Assembly: GCA_002886105.1 (NCBI GenBank)
Contig: CP025776.1
Span: forward strand, 1,736,001-1,800,000
DNA: 64,000 nucleotides
Source of the DNA: Enterobacter sp. EA-1
GTDB lineage: Bacteria > Pseudomonadota > Gammaproteobacteria > Enterobacterales > Enterobacteriaceae
Direction: 5' to 3'
Part shown: one piece after another, positions 1-10,399 of the stretch
Layout: every line of letters begins with the position of its first letter
How positions within the stretch are numbered: the first letter of the stretch is position 1
Program-made: the position numbers and the translations under genes
The notes under the pieces: model-generated
Database searches by the model: none
What the model saw: the letters and a program-made list of their open reading frames with translations, nothing else
What the model was told of the DNA's origin: nothing

Positions 1-561
1 GCAAGCCCTCGGCGCACCACTATCCGGGCGGCTATAACGCCTTTATTGCGGCGATGAACGCCAAAGCGAAAGCGCTCGGCATGAGCAATACCCATTTTGT
101 TGAGCCGACCGGGTTGTCGATCCACAACGTTTCTACCGCGCGGGATTTGACCAAACTGCTGATCGCGACCAAACAATATCCGCTGCTGGGTCAACTGAGC
201 ACCACGCGTGAAGAGATGGCGACCTTTGCAAATCCGGCGTATACGCTGCCGTTCCGCAATACCAACCATCTGGTCTATCGCGATAACTGGAATATTCAGC
301 TGACGAAAACCGGCTTTACCAATGCGGCAGGACACTGCCTGGTGATGCGTACCGTCATCAATAACAAATCGGTGGCGCTGGTGGTGATGGATGCGTTTGG
401 GAAGTTCACACTTTGCTGACGCCAGCCGTCTGCGGACCTGGATTGAAACCGGGAAAGCGCAGCCGGTACCGGCTTCCGCTTTAAGCTATAAGCGCCAGAA
501 AGCGGCGCAAATGGCGCAAAACCCGGCCGATGACGACGCGCAGACCGCGCAAAACGATTAA
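1..561 (+). CDS. pbpG: D-alanyl-D-alanine endopeptidase (penicillin-binding protein 7), 3' part
   Basis: This is the C-terminal part of a periplasmic serine endopeptidase of the S11/LMW-PBP family that cuts DD-crosslinks in peptidoglycan; its start lies before the window. Visible are the [10 protein letters not shown] stretch after the active-site region and the KTG box ([14 protein letters not shown], near 300-330), which is diagnostic for penicillin-binding proteins. The frame is broken near position 7, where CCTCGG stands for the expected CCTGG, and near 408, where two bases are missing from a CA repeat ([11 protein letters not shown] is expected). After that the reading continues to a natural TAA. 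It converges with the acetyltransferase on the minus strand. Confidence 0.93.
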
Positions 562-1108
562 TTATTCCGGCAGCGTCCAGTCACCGTCGTTGAGTGGGCG
601 CTGCATAATCAACGTATCCCGCCAGTCCCCTTTTTATAGCCGACGCTGCGCAGTTGCCCGGCCAGCTCAAACCCGTACTTTTATGCAGGCGCAACGAGCC
701 GGTATTGTTGTTGCCATCGCCGATCACCGCAATCATCTGCCGCCACGGCCCGGCTTCGCAACGGGCGATGAGCGCGCCCATCAGCGTACTCCCAATACCG
801 CGCCCAATCATACTGGCATCGACATAAATAGACTCTTCAAGCGTATAGCGATAGGCCTCGCGAGGGCGGTAGAAACTGGCATAACTGTAGCCGACCACAA
901 TGCCATGGTAGAGGGCGACCAGCCACGGCAGGCCGTCTTTGGCAACCTTGTTCATGCGGCTACGCATGTCATCAATAGGCGGGACTTCTTCGAAGGAGGC
1001 GCGGCCATGCAGCACGTGCCGAGGCATAGAGGGAAGCAATAGCGTGAACGTCTTCAGGGCGTCGCGCACTTCTATTGCAGGACCAGATAAGACATCAACA
1101 GCAGACAT
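562..1108 (-). CDS. GNAT-family N-acetyltransferase
   Basis: About 180 residues with the GNAT acetyl-CoA pyrophosphate-binding signature R-G-I-G-S in ESIYVDASMIGRGIGS and a downstream GSLRLHKSTG motif typical of YncA/phosphinothricin-type acetyltransferases. These acetylate amines of small molecules or antibiotics; the substrate here cannot be told. An ATG at 1108 is preferred over the TTG at 1126 because a GAAG-like ribosome site lies before it. The frame breaks after KSTG; reading on in the next frame gives a sensible tail (FELAGQL...WTLPE) and a stop at 562, one base from the pbpG stop, so the two genes converge. Confidence 0.8.
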
Positions 1109-1210
1109 GGCAGGTGTGCTCTTCAAAGCAGAGCCATAGAAACGTTTCTATGGCTTTCGCTACTCTAGTACGAACGGAGACACAATACAGTGCGCGGTGC
1201 GGTTATTTGG

Positions 1211-2936
1211 TCAGAGCTTCTGCGCCATGTCAGCCGCTTCGCCTTCCTGCCAGAATTTACGCTTGCTGGTTTTCCCGATGCCGGGGTTCATGCTGTTTGT
1301 CGGGTCGTTATCCTGATAGAAACGTTTTAGCGTTTCTGTGGCTTCATACAGATGACCGACGTTATGTTCAGCAGGGTATTGCGCGCCGCGTTCTCGCAGC
1401 AGCGCCAGCATCTGCTCTTTGAGCGCATGCGCATCCACCCCCGCACGATGTAATCACGGTGGAAAACGTGGCACAAAAGTGTCCGTAGTAGAGCTTATGC
1501 ACCAGCTGGCTGTCGATTTCCGGCGGAAGATGCTCAAACCACTCGGTATCGTTACGTCGGAGGGCAATGTCCAGCGGCAGAATATCCTCCACCTCATCGG
1601 CATGCACCGCCCGGTAACGGATAGCGGCGCCCGCTGCGCGCAAAACGGTGTAAAAACGCTTTGCTGCCTTCCTCCGGCGTACACACAAAATGCCCCTTCA
1701 GCGGTCGCGAAGTAGTCGTTTAACCAGCTTTGCGCTTCGGCAATGCCGTCACCGGACATCTTCAACAGCAGATGGTGTTCGTATTTATTGCGCCACTCTT
1801 TCATGCGCGGTGGCAGGTGCGACGGGAATAAGCGGGTGATCTTTTGCAGTGAACGGTCGACAAAATGTGGCTTAAAGAGTGGAGATTTTTCCAGTAACGC
1901 ATCCGTACGCCCCTTCAGGGTGAAGAAGAACGGCATTTTATCGGTGCCGAGCTTGTCGATCATCAGGAAGGTGTCTTTGCTGTACTGTTCGGCAATATCG
2001 TAGATATCCCGGTGCATATACTCCCCGGCGATCGGCAGATGCGTAAAGTTCGCCGAGGATGTGACGGCGGATCTCCGTAAGCACTTCGGTTTGGTTGGTG
2101 CCGATATAGAACACCTGCTGGTTGGATTCCGCCGGGAAGGTATCCGAGGGCGAACGGCGAACACTGCCAGTTTTCCTGCACAACCGGAGGATTCAAACAG
2201 CCGATCGGGGTCGGCGTTATAGCGCGCCGGGGAATCCGCTTCGATGTCGCGCACGCGGGTGACGTAATCATGATCGTACCCGTGGCGCTGGTCGTGGTGC
2301 ACATCGGCATCAGTAATACGATCATCATCGAGTTTGCTGAGGATCGCTTCCGGCGACTGACCTAACTCAATCCCCAGATGATTCACCAGTTGCAATTTGC
2401 CCTGCTCATCAATGCGCGCGAACAGCGACATTTCGGTATAGGCCGGTCCGCGTTGTACCCGAGGGAACCGCCGGAGTTATTGCAGATCCCGCCGATCACC
2501 GATGCGCCGATACAGGATGAACCAATCACCGAGTGCGGTTCGCGGCCCAGCGGTTTCAGCGCTTTTCCAGCGAATAAAGAGTCGTGCCGGGGTACGCCAG
2601 CACCTGTTGACCGCCGTCCAGCAGATGCAACTTATCCAGACGCAGGGTGCTGATAATGACGATATCGCGGTCGTAGTCGTTGCCGTTGGGGGTGGACCCT
2701 TCGGTAAGGCCGGTGTTTGCCGCCTGCATCAGGATGATTTTATCGGCGCGAACGCAGGCCTGTAGCACTCGCCACAGTTCTACCAGCGTGCCGGGAAAGA
2801 CCACCGCCAGCGCGTCGCCTTGACCTGAGCGGAACCCTTTGCGGTAACGGGCGGTTTTTGCCGGTTCGGTGAGCAGGTGAGATGCGCCAACCAGCCGTTT
2901 AAGTTCGTGTATAAAGGCATTATTTTCGTGTGACAT
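1211..2936 (-). CDS. dld: Quinone-dependent D-lactate dehydrogenase (FAD)
   Basis: Peripheral inner-membrane flavoprotein that oxidises D-lactate to pyruvate and passes electrons to quinone. The joined frames give about 571 residues, as in E. coli Dld: an N-terminal FAD-binding PCMH-type domain (MQAANTGLTEGSTPNG near 2690-2720) and the C-terminal membrane-binding lactate dehydrogenase domain ending in NPGIGKTSKRK. The ATG at 2936 follows a strong AGGAGGGG. Frames break at several points, two of them at CCGAGG (2053 and 2459) where CCAGG is expected, so this is probably an intact gene. It is divergent from bglX. Confidence 0.93.
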
Positions 2937-3126
2937 GTTCCCCTCCTTGTGGCTAAACATGACTTTTCAGGCTTATTGATAGTAGTCTTGGAAAGCAAAC
3001 GGGGAATGAATTTGCATAAAAATCAGCGTCCAACTCTGCAAGATGCGCCGGGGATTATGTCACACTGCGTGCTTTTCGCGGCCCGCTCCGCGGTTTTGGG
3101 GTGAAAATACAAGAGAGTAAAACGAC

Positions 3127-5430
3127 ATGAAATGGCTATGTTCTGTAGGTGTCGCCGTGAGCCTTGCGCTGCAACCCGCACTGGCGGATGAGATGTTTGG
3201 CAACCATCCGCTGACGCCGGAAGCAAGGGATGCGTTTGTCACCGACTTGCTCCAAAAAAATGACTGTTGATGAAAAATTGGTCAGCTACGCCTGATTAGC
3301 GTCGGTCCGGATAACCCAAAAGAGGCGATTCGCGACATGATCAAAGTGAGCCAGTTGGCGCCATTTTTAACACCGTCACCCGCCGGGATATCCGCGCCAT
3401 GCAGGATCAGGCGCTGCAGCTTAGCCGTCTGAAAATTCCACTCTTTTCGCCTACGATGTGGTTCACGGTCAGCGCACCGTATTCCCGATTAGCCTCGGTC
3501 TGGCCTCCAGTTTTAATCTTGAAGCGGTGAGAACCGTTGGCCGGGTATCGGCCTATGAAGCCGCTGATGACGGCCTGAACATGACCTCGGGCGCCGATGG
3601 TGGACGTTTCCCGCGATCCGCGCTGGGGGGCGCGTCTCCGAAGGGTTCGGTGAAGATACTTATCTGACGGAAACCATGGGTCGCACGATGGTCGAAGCGA
3701 TGCAGGGCAAAAGCCCGGCGGACCGCTACTCGGTGATGACCAGCGTCAAGCACTTCGCGGCGTATGGCGCAGTGGAAGGCGGCAAAGAGTACAACACCGT
3801 GGACATGAGCCCGCAGCGTCTGTTCAACGACTATATGCCCCCCTATAAAGCGGCGCTGGATGCCGGCAGCGGCGGGGTGATGGTGGCGCTTAACTCGCTC
3901 AACGGCACGCCAGCCTCTTCGGACGCGCCCGGGCTGCTGGAAAGATCTGCTGCGCGATGAGTGGGGCTTTAAGGGCATCACCATTTCCGACCACGGCGCA
4001 ATCAAAGAGCTGATTAAACACGGCACCGCTGCCGATCCGGAAGACGCCGTGCGCGTGGCGCTGAAGTCCGGCATCAATATGAGCATGAGCGATGAGTACT
4101 ACAGCAAGTATCTGCCCGGGCTGGTGAAATCCGGCAAAGTGACCATGGCGGAGCTGGATGATGCGACCCGTCATGTTCTGAACGTGAAATACGATATGGG
4201 GTTGTTTAACGATCCCTACAGCCACCTTGGCCCGAAAGAGAGCGATCCGCAAGACACCAATGCTGAGAGCCGTTTACATCGCAAAGAAGCGCGTGAAGTG
4301 ACGCGGGAAAGTCTGGTGCTGTTGAAAAACCGCCTCGACACTCTGCCGCTGAAAAAGTCCGGTACCGTGGCGGTGATTGGGCCGCTGGCGGACAGCAAGC
4401 GTGATTCAATGGGCAGTTGGTCTGCGGCAGGCGTGGCCGATCAATCCGTTACCGTGCTCACCGGCATCCGTAATGCGCTGGCGGGCAAAGGCAACGTGGT
4501 TTACGCCAAAGGCGCGAACATTACCAACGACAAAGACATTGTTAACTTCCTTAATCTGTATGAACCGGCGGTGGCGGTCGACCCCCGTTCGCCGAAAGCA
4601 ATGATCGATGAAGCCGTGGCGGCGGCGCAGAAATCGGATGTCGTGGTGGCTGTTGTGGGTGAAGCGCAGGGGATGGCGCATGAAGCCTCCAGCCGCACCG
4701 ATATCACCATTCCGCAGAGTCAGAAAGATTTGATCGCCGCGCTGAAAGCCACCGGTAAACCGCTGGTGCTGGTGCTGATGAATGGTCGCCCGCTGGCGCT
4801 GGTCAAAGAAGATCAGCAAGCGGATGCGATTCTCGAAACTGGTTTGCCGGTACGGAAGGTGGTAACGCGATTGCCGATGTGCTGTTTGGTGATTACAACC
4901 CGTCCGGTAAGTTGCCCATGTCCTTCCCGCGCTCGGTCGGGCAAATTCCGGTCTATTACAGCCACCTCAATACCGGTCGTCCGTACGATGCCGATAAGCC
5001 GAACAAATACACCTCCCGTTACTTCCCTGACGAAGCCAACGGCCCGCTGTATCCGTTTGGTTATGGGCTGAGTTACACCACCTTTAGCGTTTCCGATGTG
5101 AAAATGTCTGCGCCGACTCTGACGCGCAGCGGCAAAGTAACGGCCAGCGTGCAGGTGACGAACACCGGTAAACGTGAAGGTCAAACCGTGCTGCAAATGT
5201 ATGTGCAGGATGTGACAGCCTCCATGAGCCGCCCGGTGAAACAACTGCGTGGTTTTGACAAGGTGAACCTGAAACCGGGTGAAACCAAAACCGTCAGCTT
5301 CCCGATTGATGTTGACGCGCTGAAGTTCTGGAACCAGCGCATGAAATACGACGCGGAACTCGGCAAATTTAACGTCTTTATCGGCGTTGACTCCGCCCGT
5401 GTTAAACAGGGTGAGTTCGAACTCCGCTAA
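3127..5430 (+). CDS. bglX: Periplasmic beta-glucosidase, GH3
   Basis: Exported glycoside hydrolase of family 3 that removes terminal beta-D-glucose residues. It begins with a signal peptide ([20 protein letters not shown]), followed by the TIM-barrel domain with [16 protein letters not shown], the nucleophile region ([13 protein letters not shown], near 3975-4010), the alpha/beta sandwich and a C-terminal fibronectin-III-like domain ending [14 protein letters not shown]. Total length is about 765 residues, as in E. coli BglX. Breaks include an extra C at 3254, a missing A in a poly-A run near 3275, CCTCGG for CCTGG at 3585, and CCCGGG for CCTGG near 3928. All look like sequence errors. Confidence 0.95.
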
Positions 5431-5437
5431 TCCCTTT

Positions 5438-5458
5438 CGGGCCGGGGAAACCGGCCCG
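5438..5458 (+). terminator. Stem-loop after bglX
   Basis: A perfect 8-bp stem CGGGCCGG / CCGGCCCG with a GGAAA loop begins eight bases after the bglX stop. The following ATTATCTT gives only a weak U-tract. It probably ends bglX transcription ahead of the osmF operon. Confidence 0.6.
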
Positions 5459-5577
5459 ATTATCTTCGCTATACCTTATTCCTTTATCGTTTAAATTGTT
5501 AACGCGACAAAGCCGCTATTTTTCAGCTACGCTTTTTCTCAAACTGCTGAAAAGGCAGTAAAACTGAGGAAAAGACA

Positions 5578-6495
5578 ATGACAATCACGAAGAAGATTGC
5601 CTGTTCACTGGCGCTGATAGCCAGCGTGAGCTTACCTTTGCAGGCGGCGGAGCCCATTAAAGTCGGTTCTAAAATCGATACCGAAGGCGCGCTGTTGGGC
5701 AATATCATTTTGCAGGTACTGGAAAGTCATGGCGTAAAAACAGTCAATAAAGTCCAGCTTGGCACCACGCCGGTGGTGCGCGGGGCGATCACCTCAGGTG
5801 CGCTGGATATCTACCCGGAGTACACCGGTAACGGTGCGTTTTTCTTCAAAGATGAGAACGACACCGCGTGGAAAAACGCGCAGCAGGGCTACGAGAAAGT
5901 GAAAAAGCTCGATGCTGAGCAGAACAAGCTGGTATGGCTGACGCCTGCGCCTGCCAACAACACTGGACCATTGCGGTGCGCCGAGGGATATGGCGCAGAA
6001 AAATAACCTCACTTCCCTTGAGGATCTCAGCCGCTACCTGAAAGCGGGCGGGGTATTCAAACTGGCGGCGTCGGCGGAATTTATTGAGCGTACCGATGCG
6101 CTGCCGGCGTTTGAAAAAGCCTACAACTTCACCCTCAAACAGGATCAACTGTTGTCGCTGGCCGGTGGCGATACGGCGGTGACGATTAAAGCGGCAGCGC
6201 AGCAAACGTCCGGGGTGAATGCGGCAATGGCTTACGGCACCGACGGCCCGGTTGCGGCGCTGGGGCTGCAAACGCTGAGCGATCCGAAAGGCGTGCAGCC
6301 CATCTATGCCCCGACCCCGGTCGTGCGCGAAGCTGTACTGAAAGCGTATCCGCAACTGGATGCGTGGCTGAAGCCTGTTTTGCCAGCACCGGATGAGAAA
6401 ACACTGCAAAACTGAACGCCAGCATTGCTGTTGAAGGGCTGGATGCGAAGAAAGTGGCAGCGGATTATCTGAAAGAAAAAGGCCCCGTGAAATAA
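5578..6495 (+). CDS. osmF: Osmoprotectant ABC transporter, periplasmic binding protein
   Basis: Binding protein (YehZ/OsmF, OpuAC family) of a glycine-betaine/choline-type ABC importer. It starts with a signal peptide ending in LQAAEPIKVGSKIDTEG; ligand-binding segments GALDIYPEYTGNG and MAYGTDGPVAALGLQTL are typical of the family. Joined length is 305 residues, equal to E. coli OsmF, ending EKGPVK. GAGGA precedes the ATG. Frames break near 5963, where an ACCTGGACC site has lost a C, and near 6387, where CACCGGAT replaces CCTGGAT. It is the first gene of osmF-yehY-yehX-yehW, which is under RpoS and osmotic control in E. coli (known from the family, not visible here). Confidence 0.94.
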
Positions 6496-6503
6496 GCCGC
6501 GTG

Positions 6504-7655
6504 ATGGAGGGGTCATTACGCTGCCATAACCGCGTGCTGTTGCTGTTGGGGATACTGGCGCTGGCAGCGACCGGGTTGCCGTTTATTAACTATGCGCCCA
6601 ACCGCCCCGGTCTCCGGCGAAAGTCGGGCATTGTGGCAGCTTTTTTCGGCGCTGTGGTTGCTGCTGCCGTGTCTGCTGCTGGTATTCAGTTTTGTGCCGG
6701 GGCGGGGCGCGCAGATAGCGACGTTGCTGTTGGCGGAAGTGCTGGTCTGGCTGCTGGTCTGGAGCGCAGGCCGCGCGGCGACGGATCTTGCGCAAAACGG
6801 CAGTGCGCTGGCCCGTACCTCGCCCGGTAGCGGGTTGTGGCTGTGGCTGGCGCTGGCGTTGCTGGTCTGTAGCGACGCCATTCGACGTTTTGCCGCGCAT
6901 CCGGTCTGGCGCTGGCTGCTGCATGCCCAGATTTGGACGCTACCGCTTTTTCTGCTGCTCAGCGGCGAGCTGGATAATCTCTCACTGCTGCGTGAATACG
7001 CGAACCGCCGGGATGTGTTCAACGATGCACTGGCGCAACACCTGACGCTGCTGCTGGGCACGCTGTTGCCTGCGCTGGCGATCGGCTTTGCCATTGGTTT
7101 GTGGTGCTACCGCCACCCGCTGCGTCAGGGGCCGGTGTTCGCCATCCTCAATGTTATCCAGACTGTTCCCTCAGTCGCGCTGTTTGGTCTGCTGATTGCG
7201 CCGCTCGCCGGGCTGGTGCTGCATTTCCCGTGGTTGTCGCGTTTCGGTATTGCCGGAACGGGCATGACCGGCCCCTGATTGCACTGATTCTCTATGCGCT
7301 GTTGCCGATGGTGCGCGGTGTGGTGGCGGGGCTGAACCAGTGCCGCAAGAGGTGCTGGAAAGCGCCAGTGCGATGGGCATGAGCGCCCGCCAGCGCTTCT
7401 GGCATGTGCGCGTGCCGCTGGCGTTGCCGCTGTTGCTGCGTAGCATGAGGGTGGTCTCTGTGCAGACCGTGGGAATGGCGGTGATCGCTGCGTTGATTGG
7501 TGCTGGCGGGTTTGGCGCGCTGGTTTTCCGAGGGGCTACTGAGCAGTGCGCTGGATCTGGTGCTACTGGGGGTTATCCCGGTAATTGCGCTGGCGGTTGT
7601 TGTGGATGCGTTGTTCGGATTAGGGTTAGCGCTGCTGAAGGTGAAACAGCCATGA
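6504..7655 (+). CDS. yehY: Osmoprotectant ABC transporter permease
   Basis: Inner-membrane permease of the OsmF system, about 385 residues with an extended N-terminal region carrying several hydrophobic segments before the BPD_transp_1 core. The core shows [35 protein letters not shown] (the EAA loop that docks the ATPase) and [18 protein letters not shown]. The start is uncertain: ATG at 6504 is open, but GGAGGGG at 6506-6512 points to a start just downstream, where only ATT stands. Breaks occur near 6605, 7270 and 7528; the last is CCGAGG for CCAGG. Its stop overlaps the yehX start (ATGA). Confidence 0.9.
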
Positions 7656-8598
7656 TTGAGTTTAACAACGTCAGTAAAATTTTCGCCGGGCAGCGGGCGG
7701 TGAACAACCTTAATTTACACTTTAAAACCGGTGCGTTTTCCGTGCTGATTGGCACTTCAGGTTCAGGAAAGTCCACCACGCTGAAGATGATTAACCGGCT
7801 GGTGGAGCACGACGAAGGAACCATTCTGTTTGCCGGAGAGGATATTCGCCAACAGCCGGTTCTTGCGCTTCGCCGCCGTATGGGGTACGCCATTCAGTCG
7901 ATTGGCCTGTTTCCGCACTGGACGGTGGCGCAAAACATCGCCACCGTGCTGCATTTGCAAAAATGGTCGCGGAGCAAAAGTAATGCCCGCGTGGATGAGC
8001 TGATGGCGCTGCTGGGGCTGGAGCCGTCGCTGCGCGAACGTTTCCCGCATCAGCTTTCCGGCGGGCAACAGCAGCGGGTCGGTGTGGCCAGAGCGCTGGC
8101 GGCGGATCCGGAAGTGTTATTAATGGACGAGCCGTTTGGCGCGTTGGATCCGGTGACGCGCGCGGCCTTGCAACAGGAGATGGTGCGGATTCACCGTCTG
8201 CTTGGGCGCACCATCGTGTTGGTGACCCATGACATTGATGAGGCGCTGCAACTGGCCGATCATCTGGTGTTAATGGATAACGGCGAAGTGGTGCAGCAGG
8301 GGACGCCGCTGGACATGCTGACCGCGCCGCGTAACGATTTTGTGCGGGAATTTTTTGGTCGCAGCGAGCTGGGCGTTCGTCTGTTGTCGCTACGCCGGTG
8401 CGCGACTATCTGCGACACGAGCCGCCGGTGGACGGTGAACCGTTGCGTGACGATATGTCACTGCGCGAGGCGTTGTCGGCCTTTGTTGCCCGGCAGTGCG
8501 ATGTGTTACCCGTCTGCGATGCGCAGGGGCAACATTGCGGTACGCTGCATTTTCGCGATCTGCTGCGTGTGGAGGCCTCCGGTGACGTACCTGCGTGA
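7652..8598 (+). CDS. yehX: Osmoprotectant ABC transporter ATP-binding protein
   Basis: ATPase of the OsmF-YehYXW importer. It has Walker [11 protein letters not shown] (near 7755), the ABC signature [19 protein letters not shown] (near 8055-8105), Walker [14 protein letters not shown] and the switch histidine in [18 protein letters not shown]-terminal CBS-like regulatory tail ([20 protein letters not shown]) follows, as in OpuA/ProV-type ATPases. One frame break near 8395 separates core and tail. It overlaps yehY by four bases and yehW by 17 bases, so translation is probably coupled. Confidence 0.94.
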
Positions 8599-9318
8599 TC
8601 CGTTGTTATGGCTGGTAGCATTGTTTATCGCGCTACTGCTCTGGCTGCCGCACAGCGCCGGGATATTTGGCGCGCTGTTCCCGCAGTTGCCGCGCCCGGT
8701 CTATTTGCAGGAGAGTTTTCTGGCGCTTACCGCCGCACATTTCTCGCTGGTGGCGGTCTCGAGCGTGATCGCCATTGTGATAGGCGTTGGGGTGGCTGTC
8801 GCGGTGACGCGCCCGGCCGGGCGTGAGTTTCGCCCACTGGCGGAGACCATCGCGGCGGTGGGGCAAACCTTCCCGCCCGTGGCGGTGCTGGCCATTGCGG
8901 TGCCGGTAATGGGCTTTGGCAAAGAACCGGCGATCATTGCGTTGGTGCTGTATGGCGTGCTGCCGATTTTGCAGGGCACGCTGGCAGGCATTGCCGCCGT
9001 TCCCGACGGTGTGCAAAGCGTGGCGCAGGGTATGGGAATGAGCGGCGCGCAGCGTTTGTGGAAGGTGGAGTTGCGCTGGCGGCGCCGGTGATCATCGCCG
9101 GGGTGAGAACGTCGGTGATCATTAATATCGGCACCGCGACCATTGCCTCAACGGTGGGAGCCAGCACGCTTGGTACGCCGATCATTATCGGGCTGAGCGG
9201 GTTTAACACCGCGTATGTCGTGCAAGGGGCCGTGCTGGTCGCGCTGGCGGCGGTGATTGTCGACAGAGGGTTCGAGCGGCTGGCGAGCCTGCTTAACCGG
9301 CACCGCCACGTACAATAA
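8582..9318 (+). CDS. yehW: Osmoprotectant ABC transporter permease
   Basis: Second permease of the OsmF system, about 243 residues with five or six membrane segments. Family stretches are visible: [36 protein letters not shown], the EAA-loop [15 protein letters not shown] and [23 protein letters not shown] at 8582 inside the end of yehX is taken as start because it gives the E. coli-like beginning [13 protein letters not shown]. One base is missing near 9073 (LPLAAPVI is expected). The 3' end overlaps yohO on the other strand by about 26 bases. Confidence 0.92.
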
Positions 9319-9408
9319 ACGAATAACCCGCCAGCATCACGCCGCTGATCCCGCCGATCGCCATCAGCAGAAAAAGGGTGATGACGAGAATTTTACCAGA
9401 GGCTTCAT
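9293..9408 (-). CDS. yohO: Small single-span membrane protein YohO
   Basis: A 38-residue ORF after correcting one missing T in the homopolymer near 9390. It reads [18 protein letters not shown] followed by [15 protein letters not shown] and closely resembles E. coli YohO (about 35 residues, same GGxxGVMLAGY core). It is one hydrophobic transmembrane helix with a short polar tail; function is unknown. AGGAGC lies just before the ATG. It is antisense to the last 26 bases of yehW, the same relative position as in E. coli. The fit to the YohO pattern makes a real gene likely despite its size. Confidence 0.8.
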
Positions 9409-9466
9409 TTTTTGCTCCTTTTGTTAAGACACGTAGTATAAAGGGAGCCGGGTTGTTGATAAAACA

Positions 9467-10190
9467 TTAAATACCGAGAAGGTAGACCGTATGACCGGCG
9501 TCGCGCCATGCCAGTAGCTGTTGCTGCTGCGTGGCGGATGGCGTCTCGCCGCACCAGACTAGCAATGTCTGGCCCTCGAACATCTCCGGGCGTACATGCG
9601 ACAGTGAATGGGGCAGCACATCCACCCGCCAGCCCTGTTGGCTTGCCATCCAGCCCTCCAGCCACAGCTGTGTGGTGTCCTGAATATTCCAGCCGATCAC
9701 CAGCGCGTGTTTATCGTTTTTTCCGCGCCGATGCCAGACAAACAGAGATATGGTTGATCAGCGCGCCATCCAGCAGACCCAGCAATGCGGGTTGTGCGCT
9801 TTGCAAACGGCGGCGTAACGGAGCGAACAGCCGGTGTTTAGCGTCCGGGCGGGGTAGTCGCGGGCGCGCTCTTTGATCCACACACATGCAACCGGTTGAG
9901 GTTGCCCTCCTGCAAATAGTGCAGCCCGGTTTCCTGCTGGGCGCGCCAGCCGTTATGTGCCTCTTCCGTTTCGTTATACAGCAGTGAGCGTACTTTACTG
10001 ACCCTGGACGCCGGTGTCTATCCAGCGTTGGATTTCCCGGATACGGTCAATATCCGCGTCAGTAAACAGACGGTGCCCGCCATCCGTGCGTTGGGGTTTT
10101 AATAATCCGTATCGCCGCTGCCAGGGCGCGCAGCGTAACGGGGTTAATATCACACAACACTGCCACTTCGCCGATCGTGTAAAGCGCCAT
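9467..10190 (-). CDS. mlrA: MerR-type curli regulator MlrA
   Basis: Transcription activator of csgD, and so of curli and biofilm matrix. The N-terminus is a MerR-type winged helix ([20 protein letters not shown], then [20 protein letters not shown]), followed by [16 protein letters not shown]. The C-terminal half resembles a B12-binding/sensor domain ([22 protein letters not shown]). Joined length is about 243 residues, as in E. coli YehV. Breaks occur near 10005, 9890 and 9735. It is divergent from btsS, with about 210 bp between starts. Confidence 0.93.
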
Positions 10191-10399
10191 GGTTTCACCT
10201 TTGCCTGCACTCTCCCCACACTAACTGTAGCTGGTGTTTATCGTGGCCGGGCTTGGGGTTGAAAATTTGCGTTATGGGTTTATTCCGTTGGATGACTTTG
10301 TGATATTGAGCACGATTTGGCATTTTTTTGGAAAGCTTCAAAGAAACGCGCAGCGACTCCTGTATGTTACGCGCTTTCGGTTGATGTGGTTTGGCGGGT

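Noticed and set aside
581-1042. Long plus-strand ORF opposite the acetyltransferase
   Set aside because: It is a shadow frame; the minus strand encodes a GNAT protein with its binding motif.
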